DNA of 64,000 nucleotides from Sphingobium aromaticiconvertens (lineage in GTDB: Bacteria; Pseudomonadota; Alphaproteobacteria; Sphingomonadales; Sphingomonadaceae): contig NZ_JBANRJ010000001.1 of assembly GCF_037154075.1 (NCBI RefSeq), forward strand, positions 924,001 through 988,000. Direction: 5' to 3'. Below the pieces are notes generated by a model. That model did no database searches. It saw nothing but the letters and a program-made list of their open reading frames with translations, and was not told the origin of the DNA. Position 1 is the first letter of the stretch. The number at the start of each line of letters is the position of its first letter. Below are positions 36,513 to 44,823 of this stretch, one piece after another. Position numbers and translations under genes: made by a program.

Positions 36513-37055
36513 TCAACGCGTTTCTGGCCCGAGCGCCGGATCAAGATCACGTGGCCGTGTGAAACTGACCAGCGTGGCGCTGTTATCGGCTACGTCCGAC
36601 CAGCGTTCTACGGCAAGATCGAGAACGACCAGGCTTGCGGTCGGGAACTTCACCTCCACATCTTCGCGCAACGTGCTGGCGCCGTCGTCCGGCACGAGAG
36701 CCAGGATCAGTTCCTCCAACCCCGGATTATGTCCGGCCATCAGCGCGCTGTCCACGCGTTCGGGCAGATCGCGAATCACGTCGATCAGCGTGGCGGGGGA
36801 TGCCAGGTAGATGCGCCGGTCCCACTGCGTCTCGACCGCCTGCCCATAGCCTTCGAAGAAGGTTTCCAGCGTCTGCATCACCCGTGCGGCGGGGGATGCG
36901 ACCAAGTGATCAAACGCCATCTTCCGCGATTTCGCATATTGGCCGACCAGCAGCGCGGCCTTCTCGCCCCGGCGATTGAGGGGCCGATCGAAATCGCGCG
37001 CTACCGGATCGTCCCAGTCGGACTTGGCGTGGCGCAACAGGGTCAACCGCTTCAT
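36513..37055 (-). CDS. SixA-like histidine phosphatase
   Basis: A 180-residue member of the histidine phosphatase (phosphoglycerate mutase-like) family. LTLLRHAKSDWDDP holds the catalytic RHA(K) motif, PLNRRGEKAA the second conserved region, VASPAARVMQT the Arg-bearing strand, and LMAGHNPGLEEL the second catalytic His. Close in size and motifs to E. coli SixA, which acts on phosphohistidine; the target here is unknown. Its ATG overlaps the helicase stop by 4 bases. Confidence 0.92.
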   Translation of the reverse strand: MKRLTLLRHAKSDWDDPVARDFDRPLNRRGEKAALLVGQYAKSRKMAFDHLVASPAARVMQTLETFFEGYGQAVETQWDRRIYLASPATLIDVIRDLPERVDSALMAGHNPGLEELILALVPDDGASTLREDVEVKFPTASLVVLDLAVERWSDVADNSATLVSFTRPRDLDPALGPETR

Positions 37056-39832
37056 TCGCTCTCCAGGTCGCCGCTCTTGGATTCGTCCCCCTGATGCACG
37101 AAGGCGCCGTCCGCGCCAAGTGGGGGATGTCCCGATCCGACAAAGGATTTGTCGTCGGACGAAGAGGTGCTGACAGCAATGATCGCTTCGTCCAACGTCA
37201 CACGGCGGATCGGCACGCCCGGCGGAAAGGCGCTCAGCAAGCGGCTGGGCATGGCGGCGGACAGAATGACGAAGCTCCCTTGGTCGCCCGCCCGCCGGAT
37301 CAGCCGCCCAAAGGCCTGCGCCAACCGCGCACGGATCAGCCGGTCGTCATAGGCATTGCCCCCGCCCACCAGCCGCCGCGCCGCGTGCAGCACCGTTGGC
37401 TTGGGCCATGGCACCCCTTCCATCACCACCAGCCGCAGCGAATGGCCGGGAACGTCCACACCGTCCCGCAAGGCATCGGTGCCCAGCAGGGACGCGCGCG
37501 GATCGTCCCGGAAAATATCAACCAGCGTGCCCGTATCCATTGGATCGACATGCTGGGCAAAGAGCGGCAGGCCGGCCCGCGCCAGCCGGTCAGCGATCCG
37601 GGCATGAACGGTCCGCAAGCGACGGATGGCAGTGAACAGGCCCAGCGTGCCGCCGCCCGCCGCCTCGATCAGTCGTGCATAGGCGCCCGACAGCGCGGCA
37701 ATGTCGCCGCGCTTGATGTCGGTGACGACCAGCACCTGTGAGGCTTGTGGATAGTCGAATGGGCTATTTGCTTCGAACCGTGCGGCGCCGCGTGGCAGGT
37801 GGGTCGCGCCGCTGCGTTCCTCCGCATTGCCCCAGTCGCCACCGCCTTTCAGAGTCGCCGAGGTGACGATGACGCCCTGCGCCGGCTTCAGCACCGTCTG
37901 GGCGAGGGGCTTGGTCGGGTCCAGCCAGTGGCGGTGGATACCGATGTCGAATTCGCGCCCCTCGAAACGATCAACCGCCAGCCAGTCCACATAATCGCTG
38001 TCCGCCGGGCCGCCGATTCGCGCCAGCAATGCCAGCCAGGCGGCGATCAGGTCGCAGCGCCAGCCAAGCGAGGCGATCGCCCCCTCAATCCGAGCGCGCG
38101 CTGCGCCGTCAAGCCAGTCGGGCGCATCCTCGATCACCGCTTCCAGCCGCTTGCCCAGGCGCGTGAGCGGGCGCAGCAGCCCGTCGAGCGCCAGCGCCGC
38201 TTCCTGCGCGGCGTCGACCAGCGCGCCGTCCGGTTCGGCCAGTTCCGTCTCCAGGCCATAGCCTGCATCCGCTTCGCCATTTTCCGCCGCGCGCGTATAG
38301 ACCGTGCCTCGCGCCGCCGCGAGCAGCCGCTCGATCGGCCCGAACGGATCGCCCCCGACGATGCGCTTCAACCAGTCATCGCTCGGCAGCGCCTGCGCCG
38401 CATTGCGCGCCGCCTCGATCGCCTCGCCACCCTCTGTATCATAGCTTGCGACGTCGGACAGGCGCGCCGCCAGCCCCCGCCGTCGCCCGCGCGACGTGCC
38501 TTCGGGACCGATGATCCAGCGCCGCAACTCGATCGCCTCCGCCCCGGACAAGGCAGCGGAGAAGGTCGAATCGGCCGCATCGAACAGATGATGCCCTTCG
38601 TCGAAGATGATGCGCGTGGGATGCTGCCCCGTCTCACGCCCGCGCGCGGCGTTGATCATCACCAGCGCATGGTTGGCGATGACGATGTCCGCGTCGGCGG
38701 AGGCGCGCGCCGATCGTTCGATGAAGCATTTGCGATAATGCGGACAGCCCGCATAGATGCACTCGCCGCGCCGGTCGGTCAGCGCGGTGGAGCCGTTGCG
38801 GCGAAACAGCGTCGGCAACCAGCCGGGCAGGTCGCCGCCGATCATGTCGCCATCCTTGGTGAACGCCGCCCAGCGCGCGACCAGTTGCGCCAGCACGGCG
38901 GCACGGCCCGCAAAGCCACCCTGCAATGCATCCTCAAGGTTCAGGAGGCACAGATAATTTTCGCGACCCTTGCGAACCACCACCCGCTTCGCCGCGATCT
39001 GCGGATCGGGAAACAGGCGCAGCGTTTCGCGGTCCAACTGGCGTTGCAGTGCCTTGGTATAGGTGGACACCCACACCGTCCCGCCCGCTTCGGCGGCCCA
39101 GAGCGAGGCGGGGGCGAGATAGCCCAGCGTCTTGCCGATGCCCGTGCCTGCCTCTGCCAGCAGCATATTGGGCTGGTCGCGCATTTGCTTGGGGCCAAAG
39201 GTTGCAGCGGCCGCCTCTGCATAATCGCGCTGGCCCTGACGCGGCTCCGCGCCCGCGCCGGTCAGCCGGTCCAGCCGCTCCAGCACCGTATCACCATTCA
39301 GGGTGATCGTGCGTGGAGCAGGGCGGGGGGCGGCTTCTTCCCATTCGGACAATTTGGAAAAGAGCCAGCGTTCCGCTTCGCGCGGCTTGGCTATGTGTGG
39401 CACGACCAGCGGCGCCCAGGGCCAGCGCAGCCGCGCCAGCGATTGCGCGCTGGTCCATGCGCCCTCCCGCTCGGTCCAGCCGGTGTTCGTCAGTGTCGCG
39501 ACCAGTGCGCCCGCCACCGCTTGTAGCAGCGCTGGAATATCGCCCTCCTGCCGCGGTGGCGTCAGGCCCAGCGCATCGGCCAGCCCCTTGGGCGTGGGCA
39601 CCACAAAGCGCGCTGGATAGACGAAGGCCCATAATTCCAGCAGGTCGAGGCCGTTGAGTTCAGGATAGCCCAGCCGCTGTCCGGTCAGCGGTGCGTTCAG
39701 CAGCAGGACCGGCGTTTCTGCCGCACGCGCGATAGCCTGCCCCTTGGCCAAGCCGCGTGTTTCGTCGCCCTCGCGCAGCCACACGCCGCCATGGCTGGCA
39801 TGAAGCGCGGGTAGGGAAGCAGGGTCGATCAC
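37052..39832 (-). CDS. DinG/XPD-type ATP-dependent DNA helicase
   Basis: A 926-residue superfamily 2 iron-sulfur helicase. Walker A is in LAEAGTGIGKTLGY, the DEAH-type box in IIFDEGHHLFD, and the cluster Cys in YLCLLN and GECIYAGCPHYRKCF (C-x4-C-x5-C). VIVTSATLKGGG, GLFTAIRRL, LLGTDALRDGVDVPG and QAFGRLIRR are further helicase motifs. An N-terminal ~170 residues (VLLLNAPLTGQRLGYPEL) are characteristic of an alphaproteobacterial DinG-like subgroup and not of E. coli DinG. Likely acts on blocked forks or R-loops. The SixA-like gene is coupled downstream. Confidence 0.92.
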   Translation of the reverse strand: MIDPASLPALHASHGGVWLREGDETRGLAKGQAIARAAETPVLLLNAPLTGQRLGYPELNGLDLLELWAFVYPARFVVPTPKGLADALGLTPPRQEGDIPALLQAVAGALVATLTNTGWTEREGAWTSAQSLARLRWPWAPLVVPHIAKPREAERWLFSKLSEWEEAAPRPAPRTITLNGDTVLERLDRLTGAGAEPRQGQRDYAEAAAATFGPKQMRDQPNMLLAEAGTGIGKTLGYLAPASLWAAEAGGTVWVSTYTKALQRQLDRETLRLFPDPQIAAKRVVVRKGRENYLCLLNLEDALQGGFAGRAAVLAQLVARWAAFTKDGDMIGGDLPGWLPTLFRRNGSTALTDRRGECIYAGCPHYRKCFIERSARASADADIVIANHALVMINAARGRETGQHPTRIIFDEGHHLFDAADSTFSAALSGAEAIELRRWIIGPEGTSRGRRRGLAARLSDVASYDTEGGEAIEAARNAAQALPSDDWLKRIVGGDPFGPIERLLAAARGTVYTRAAENGEADAGYGLETELAEPDGALVDAAQEAALALDGLLRPLTRLGKRLEAVIEDAPDWLDGAARARIEGAIASLGWRCDLIAAWLALLARIGGPADSDYVDWLAVDRFEGREFDIGIHRHWLDPTKPLAQTVLKPAQGVIVTSATLKGGGDWGNAEERSGATHLPRGAARFEANSPFDYPQASQVLVVTDIKRGDIAALSGAYARLIEAAGGGTLGLFTAIRRLRTVHARIADRLARAGLPLFAQHVDPMDTGTLVDIFRDDPRASLLGTDALRDGVDVPGHSLRLVVMEGVPWPKPTVLHAARRLVGGGNAYDDRLIRARLAQAFGRLIRRAGDQGSFVILSAAMPSRLLSAFPPGVPIRRVTLDEAIIAVSTSSSDDKSFVGSGHPPLGADGAFVHQGDESKSGDLESE

Positions 39833-39909
39833 GGACCCGGCTTAGTGATGTCGGAACAAAAGGGAAACCGCCTTTGCGGCGAAATTAGATGCGGGGGCGA
39901 AAGTGGCCG

Positions 39910-40290
39910 TCAGGCGCGCCGACGTCCGAACCCACCGCCACCGATGCTGGCGACCGGAGCGGGTCGCGAGGTTGCGGGGCGCAATTGGTAGGCGGCTGGC
40001 GCGTGCTTTGGGGTCTTTGCCATTGCCAGCTTTTCGAACAACGGGCCTTCAGTCATGGTGAACGGAAAGCGGATGCCCATGCGGTCTTCTTCCGACCAGC
40101 GCACCGTGCCGAACACGACATAGCCGTCCAGATCGATCTGGCACTGGCTTTTCGGAGGCAGGCTGCACCCGGTAATCTGCGCGCCGCCTTCGCTCAGGTC
40201 GACGATCACGCCTTCCATGCTTTCCAGCACCGTCGTTATGACGATGGGAATTTCTACGGTGATGCGTTCGCGACTGCGCGGTATCTGCAT
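39910..40290 (-). CDS. PilZ domain protein
   Basis: A 126-residue protein with a PilZ c-di-GMP-binding domain: RSRER near the N-terminus fits R-x-x-x-R, and DLSEGGAQI fits D-x-S-x-x-G. A Pro/Ala/Gly-rich tail (RPATSRPAPVASIGGGGFGRRRA region) follows and is probably disordered. It may be an effector that couples c-di-GMP to motility or surface functions. Stand-alone gene, divergent from lysK. ATG 40290. Confidence 0.9.
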   Translation of the reverse strand: MQIPRSRERITVEIPIVITTVLESMEGVIVDLSEGGAQITGCSLPPKSQCQIDLDGYVVFGTVRWSEEDRMGIRFPFTMTEGPLFEKLAMAKTPKHAPAAYQLRPATSRPAPVASIGGGGFGRRRA

Positions 40291-40418
40291 GGTGCCTCCA
40301 ATATGGGATTATCCTAGATCAGGGTTAACGAAAGTTGAAAATCCGGCACGATTTGGCCCACTTTTCGCGGGTAAAGGGCGTTTCTTTTCGCCGCCGTACA
40401 GTCTAGTGGGGCATCGCT

Positions 40419-42014
40419 ATGACCGTATCCGATACCCTGCGCGCCGCCGCGCTCTCGTCCAAGGCCTGGCCCTATGAGGAAGCGCGCAAGCTGTTGAAGC
40501 GCTATCCGGATGGCGCGCCGGGCAAGGGCCATATCCTGTTTGAAACCGGCTATGGCCCGTCGGGCCTGCCGCATATCGGCACGTTCAATGAAGTGCTCCG
40601 CACGACGATGGTTCGTAACGCCTTCCATGCGCTGTCGGACGTGCCGACGCGGCTGGTCGCGTTCAGCGATGATATGGACGGCCTGCGCAAAGTGCCCGAC
40701 AATGTGCCCAATGGCGCGATGCTGGCCGAGCATCTGGGCAAGCCACTGACGCAGGTGCCCGACCCGTTCGGATGTCATGAAAGTTTCGCGCATCATAATA
40801 ATGCGACGCTGCGCGAATTTCTTGACCGCTATGGCTTCGATTATGAATTCGTCTCGGCGACCGAACGCTATCAGGCTGGCGCGTTCGACGAGGCGCTGCG
40901 TCAGGTGTTGCGGCGCTATTCTGCGATCATGGACATTATGCTGCCCACGCTCCGCAAGGAGCGGCAGGCGACCTATTCCCCTATCCTGCCAATCTCGGCC
41001 AAGAGCGGGATCGTCCTGCAAGTGCCGGTCGAGGTGATCGACGCCGAGGCTGGCCTCGTCCGCTTTCAAGACACTTCGGTCCCTGGGGGTGAGATGGTTG
41101 AACAGTCGATCCTGTCCGGCGCGGCGAAGCTGCAATGGAAGGTCGACTGGGCGATGCGCTGGGTCGCGCTGGGCGTCGATTATGAGATGGCTGGCAAGGA
41201 TCTGATCGATTCGGTCACGCAAAGCTCGAAGATTTGCCGCGCGCTGGGCGCCCGCCCGCCCGAGGGCTTCAACTACGAAATGTTCCTGGACGAGAAGGGG
41301 GAGAAAATCTCCAAGTCCAAGGGCAATGGTCTGAGCCTCGACCAATGGTTGACCTATGGTCCGCAGGAAAGCCTGGCTTTCTACGCCTATCGGGAGCCGA
41401 AAAAGGCCAAGCAATTGCACATGGGCGTCATCCCGCGTGCGGTGGACGAATATTGGCAGTTCCGCGGCAATTATGCCAATCAGGCGGTCGAGCAGCAACT
41501 GGGCAACCCGGTCCACCATATCCATGACGGAAAGCTGCCGCAGGGCACTCTGCCCGTGACCTTCGGCCTGTTGCTGAATCTGGTCGGGGTGATGGGGGAC
41601 GCGACCCGCGATCAGGTGTGGAGTTATCTCCGCAACTATGTCGCCGACGCTTCGCCAGAGGCCTATCCCGAGCTTGACGCGCTGATTGGCCATGCGTTGG
41701 CCTATCACCGTGATTTCGTCGCGCCAACGCTCAAGCGTCGCGCGCCTGAGCCGAATGAAGCCGCCGCGCTGCAAAAGCTGGATGATGAACTTGGAGCTCT
41801 ATCCGCCGATGCCTCGGCGGAAGATGTCCAGAATATCGTCTATGCCATCGGCAAGGATGAGGCGTTCGGCTTTGCGGAACTGCGTGACTGGTTCAAGGCG
41901 CTATACCAGACGTTGCTCGGTGCCGATCAGGGGCCGCGCATGGGCAGCTTTATTGCCCTCTATGGTATTGATAATAGTCGGAAACTTATTGCCAAGGTGC
42001 TTGGGCAAAGCTGA
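40419..42014 (+). CDS. lysK: Lysyl-tRNA synthetase, class I
   Basis: A 531-residue class I (archaeal-type) lysyl-tRNA synthetase, as found in most alphaproteobacteria in place of class II LysS. HIGH-type motif GLPHIGTF (~50-56), KMSKS-type motif KISKSKG (~296-302), and FSDDMDGLRKVPDNVP, specific for this enzyme. It charges tRNA-Lys in the cytosol. ATG 40419. A strong EcfG-like promoter and candidate RNA lie immediately downstream. Confidence 0.96.
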   Translation: MTVSDTLRAAALSSKAWPYEEARKLLKRYPDGAPGKGHILFETGYGPSGLPHIGTFNEVLRTTMVRNAFHALSDVPTRLVAFSDDMDGLRKVPDNVPNGAMLAEHLGKPLTQVPDPFGCHESFAHHNNATLREFLDRYGFDYEFVSATERYQAGAFDEALRQVLRRYSAIMDIMLPTLRKERQATYSPILPISAKSGIVLQVPVEVIDAEAGLVRFQDTSVPGGEMVEQSILSGAAKLQWKVDWAMRWVALGVDYEMAGKDLIDSVTQSSKICRALGARPPEGFNYEMFLDEKGEKISKSKGNGLSLDQWLTYGPQESLAFYAYREPKKAKQLHMGVIPRAVDEYWQFRGNYANQAVEQQLGNPVHHIHDGKLPQGTLPVTFGLLLNLVGVMGDATRDQVWSYLRNYVADASPEAYPELDALIGHALAYHRDFVAPTLKRRAPEPNEAAALQKLDDELGALSADASAEDVQNIVYAIGKDEAFGFAELRDWFKALYQTLLGADQGPRMGSFIALYGIDNSRKLIAKVLGQS

Positions 42015-42027
42015 GCCTGAGACGAAC

Positions 42028-42052
42028 GGAACATTCATCCGTTCTATACGTT
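42028..42052 (+). promoter_or_regulatory. EcfG-type promoter
   Basis: GGAAC (42028-42032), 16 bases, CGTT (42049-42052), exact consensus, 14 bases after lysK. It points at a structured segment ending in a hairpin terminator and not at an annotated gene. Confidence 0.55.
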
Positions 42053-42057
42053 TGCAA

Positions 42058-42215
42058 GGATGGTCCACCCCCCTTTCGGACCGGTGATATGCCATGCGTA
42101 TGTCATCGGCCGCGCCTGCCCGGAAACGGGCGGCGCGGCCAAGGGGGATGGGTCTTTGGAGAGAGTGTCGTCGCAACGATAAGCGGCCCCGGACCTAAGT
42201 GCGGGGCCGCAATAA
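42058..42215 (+). ncRNA. Candidate stress-induced small RNA (about 155 nt)
   Basis: A transcript from the EcfG-type promoter would start near 42058-42060. It would fold into GGTCC/GGACC (42062-42081) with a C-rich loop (ACCCCCC), able to pair with Shine-Dalgarno sequences, then a 14-bp stem 42108-42140 (GGCCGCGCC/GGCGCGGCC plus GCCCG/CGGGC) closed by a GAAA tetraloop, and end at the 42183-42210 hairpin. An alternative is a 40-codon leaderless frame beginning ATG 42060 and ending TAA at 42180-42182. I rate the RNA higher than the peptide. Not matched to any known family by me. Confidence 0.45.
42183..42210. terminator. Convergent hairpin terminator
   Basis: GCGGCCCCG (42183-42191) pairs with CGGGGCCGC (42202-42210), followed by AATAATTT on the plus strand; on the minus strand it serves the rcnB-like gene, with a weak TTATCGTTG tail. 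Confidence 0.65.
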
Positions 42216-42236
42216 TTTCAGCTTCGGCTTGCTGGC

Positions 42237-42707
42237 TTACCAGAAGAAGCCGCGATGGACCTGCATCACGCGACCGGTCCGGACATTGACCAGCAGCACA
42301 TCATTATAGTGGCGCACCCAGCGGGTGTTGGCACCGGCGCGGGGCAGGCGATAGCGCTGCGGGTCGTTGATATAATAGCGTGAATTATAATAGGACGGGC
42401 GAAGCTGGGCGCCGACATTCCACTGATTGTAGCGGAACGGCGCGCGCCAGTTGCCGCCACGATAGACGTCGCGGTGGCTCTTGCGATAGTCGCGCCAGTC
42501 CTCACGCGATTCCTGGCGGGCGTCGCGCAGGTCAGCGCGGGCGTCACGCACATCGCGGCGATCGCCATGCCGCTGGGCCTGTTGCAGGTCGCGTCGTTCC
42601 TGGCGTACTTCGCGCTGGCTGTCGCGGGCTTCGCGATAGGATTGCGCCTGGGCGACGCCCGGCATGACGGTGGCGGCCAGCAGGCCTAACATGATGATCT
42701 TACGCAT
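42237..42707 (-). CDS. RcnB family periplasmic protein
   Basis: A 156-residue exported protein: signal peptide MRKIIMLGLLAATVMPGVAQA-Q, a charged region with repeated Arg/Asp/Glu/Gln (residues ~22-75, likely coiled coil: RQERRDLQQAQRHGDRRDVRD), then the RcnB domain (YYINDPQRYRLP, TRWVRHYNDVLLVNVRTGRVMQV). E. coli RcnB is a periplasmic protein of Ni/Co efflux; here no rcnA is near and the role may be general envelope function. ATG 42707, with TATAAT-like sequence and a shared 16-bp motif upstream. Confidence 0.85.
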   Translation of the reverse strand: MRKIIMLGLLAATVMPGVAQAQSYREARDSQREVRQERRDLQQAQRHGDRRDVRDARADLRDARQESREDWRDYRKSHRDVYRGGNWRAPFRYNQWNVGAQLRPSYYNSRYYINDPQRYRLPRAGANTRWVRHYNDVLLVNVRTGRVMQVHRGFFW

Positions 42708-42847
42708 ATCTTTTCTCCCTTCAGCCTTTGCTGAATATCGCTGGTGAGAACTGCCGACGGAGCGGCGGGTTCCTCAATCAACAAGGGCATTATAGGGCAG
42801 CCTGACTGAACGGGCGGGGAATGACGCTGTCAGCTATCAGTCATCTC

Positions 42848-42863
42848 TGTCGCAAAGTGTAAC
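42848..42863 (-). promoter_or_regulatory. 16-bp motif shared with 10997-11012, possible operator
   Basis: Identical to the copy upstream of the TonB-dependent receptor. Here it is embedded in CTGTCG...CGACAG. It lies ~140 bases before the rcnB-like start and 7 bases after the oxygenase stop. Confidence 0.35.
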
Positions 42864-42869
42864 GACAGT

Positions 42870-43550
42870 TCAGGGTGTCCAGGCGCGTTCGCGATACCAT
42901 TTCGTGACGACATATTTGCTGCCCTGCTCGACCGGGCGCGCGGCATGGACGCTCTGGGGATTGGGCGCGCCGTTGTTATCCAGATTGTTCCAGATCAGGA
43001 TCATCCCCTCACGCGGGGGGACCATGAATTCGCAATGGGGGAAGTGCGTCTCGCCTCCCGCCTCGACAGGGGAGAGGTAGATCATCGCCGTCCAGCAGCG
43101 CTGCCCGCCGGTTGCGCGCATCCTGGGCCAATAGTCGGCGGTGACGGGAAAATAGTCGCAATGAACCTTATATTCCTGACCCGCCGTATAACGCTGCCCT
43201 TGAAGCGTTTCTCCGGTGGCCGGGTCGATCCCGGTCAGTGCGGCAATTCGATCACTCACTCCCAGCACCAGCGGGTCGTGGTGATTGAGGTGGCAACTGT
43301 GACTGGTGCGATAGTCGGGATTGGCGCTCCCGGCAAACAAGGTGGAGGGTTGCGCCTGCGCGTCGATCTGGCTGCGTAGATCGGCGCATTCCTGCGCGCT
43401 CAGGAAATCATGGCGGCCATAGATTTCGAAGTCCTGCGCCTCGATGCGGCTGACCAGTGGATTGCGGTCCAGCCGCGACCGGACGGTCTGCCCTATCCGG
43501 GCGCGGTGGGCGGAGGCCACCCCGCCATCGTCGATGATCGGATCGCTCAT
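42870..43550 (-). CDS. 2OG-Fe(II) oxygenase, prolyl 4-hydroxylase type
   Basis: A 226-residue dioxygenase like the catalytic domain of prolyl 4-hydroxylase alpha subunit. FLSAQECADLRSQID begins the fold, YKVHCDYFPV holds the HxD, GGETHFPHCEFMVPPREGMILIWNN the typical core, SVHAARPVEQGSKYVVTKWYRER the distal His and 2-oxoglutarate Lys. Substrate unknown: a protein proline or another small target. It lies between two RcnB-like genes, all leftward. ATG 43550. Confidence 0.9.
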   Translation of the reverse strand: MSDPIIDDGGVASAHRARIGQTVRSRLDRNPLVSRIEAQDFEIYGRHDFLSAQECADLRSQIDAQAQPSTLFAGSANPDYRTSHSCHLNHHDPLVLGVSDRIAALTGIDPATGETLQGQRYTAGQEYKVHCDYFPVTADYWPRMRATGGQRCWTAMIYLSPVEAGGETHFPHCEFMVPPREGMILIWNNLDNNGAPNPQSVHAARPVEQGSKYVVTKWYRERAWTP

Positions 43551-43594
43551 GCTGCGCCTCTGCCATTCCCCTTGGGTGCCATCAATATAAAAGA

Positions 43595-43618
43595 ACCCGA
43601 GACGTTGCCGCCTCGGGT
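43595..43618 (-). terminator. Intrinsic terminator after RcnB-like gene
   Basis: ACCCGAG (43595-43601) pairs with CTCGGGT (43612-43618); on the minus strand it is followed by TCTTTTATA. It ends the leftward 43661-44581 gene. Confidence 0.75.
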
Positions 43619-43660
43619 CCAGTGGTTCCTGAAGGCCAGTCCAGGAAGTCCGATATTTGT

Positions 43661-44581
43661 TTAGATGAAGAAATCGTGAATCACATCGACGACATAGCCG
43701 TCGCGGATATCGACCAACAGCGCATCGTCATAATAGCGCACCCAGCGTAGCGTGCCGTAGGCGGGTGGCAGGCGGTAGCTGTAAGGATCGTCCAGCCAGT
43801 AATTATTGGCATAGAGCATGTTCGACAGGAATATCCCTACCGAGAAACGCCGATAGCCATAATCCCAGCCGCGCGGTGCATAATATCGACTTGCCCGGTA
43901 GCGGTCGCCATAATGCGAGCGATAGCTCTGCCAGTCATAGCGACGGTCATTGCGCCAGCCATTGTCCCAGCGCCGCTGGTTGCTCCAGCGCGTCCGGTCA
44001 TCATAGCGGCGGGCACCACTTTGCCAGCGCCCGTTGTTCGTATTGTTCCAGCCATTGGACGGGCGATCGTTGCGCCAATCATTCTGACGTGCGTTGTTGC
44101 GGTTGTCATTGCGCCAGTTGTTCTGCGTTTCGTCGCGGCTGTTATTGCGGGCTTCGCCGCGCCCTTCGTTGCGACTGCCCTGGCGCCAATATTGCCGTTC
44201 ATTGCGCTGCCCTTGCTGCCAGCCCTGTTGCTGCTGGGCGCGCTGGCCCTGCTGCCATTCGCGCTGGGCTTCGGGCGCACGCTGTGGCTGCACCTGGGGG
44301 CGAGCCTGCATTTGTGGCTGGCCGCCGGGCTGCGCCTGCGCACCACGCCATTGCGCGCCGCGACCGTCCTGCATCTGACGGCCTTGTGTCTGCCCGCGAT
44401 CCATCTGGCCGCCCTGGGGACGCGCTTCGCCACCGCGCTGCCAACCCTGACCACGACCCCGATCAGAACTGCCACGCTCCGAACGGCCATGTTCATTGTC
44501 GCCACGCTGTGCGTAGGCGGGGGCAACGCCGCCCAGTGCAGTCACGGCCATAAGACCCACCAGCATTGTCTTCCTAAACAT
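43661..44581 (-). CDS. RcnB-like exported protein with long Gln/Arg/Asn-rich region
   Basis: A 306-residue protein. Signal peptide (RKTMLVGLMAVTALGGVAPAYA) precedes ~170 residues of low complexity dominated by Gln, Arg, Asn and Gly (QQGWQQGQRNERQYWRQGS; NNWRNDNRNNARQNDW), then an RcnB-like C-terminal domain (YWLDDPYSYRLPPAYGTLRWVRYYDDALLVDIRDGYVVDVIHDFF). The tail is clearly homologous to the gene at 42237-42707. The disordered part is unusually long for the family. ATG 44581 is preferred over the longer frame to 44632. Function unknown; periplasmic. Confidence 0.8.
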   Translation of the reverse strand: MFRKTMLVGLMAVTALGGVAPAYAQRGDNEHGRSERGSSDRGRGQGWQRGGEARPQGGQMDRGQTQGRQMQDGRGAQWRGAQAQPGGQPQMQARPQVQPQRAPEAQREWQQGQRAQQQQGWQQGQRNERQYWRQGSRNEGRGEARNNSRDETQNNWRNDNRNNARQNDWRNDRPSNGWNNTNNGRWQSGARRYDDRTRWSNQRRWDNGWRNDRRYDWQSYRSHYGDRYRASRYYAPRGWDYGYRRFSVGIFLSNMLYANNYWLDDPYSYRLPPAYGTLRWVRYYDDALLVDIRDGYVVDVIHDFFI

Positions 44582-44823
44582 CGCCTTTGACTTTCCTCTG
44601 ACGGACACCATCTGGCCCGTTGTCTCCTTCATTTAGGCTTGTCGCTATGTCGCATTGCTGAATTGTTCTGTCAGCTTGCAGAAAGATTCGGTTCTTGGCC
44701 CGGCTACTTTCCGTCATCACATAGGCATCAGTCCTGTGCGGCTAAGGTCGTTAGCGTGGACGAAACCCTTCGTTTCCTACTGGGCGATTGCGGGCGGAGC
44801 GTCGCCACCCGATCTGTTGGTGC

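Noticed and set aside
42060..42182. A 40-codon plus-strand frame beginning at the expected start of the EcfG-driven transcript.
   Set aside because: The DNA is dominated by strong stems, the peptide is Pro/Gly-rich without recognisable pattern, and it has no ribosome site. Kept only as an alternative to the small RNA.
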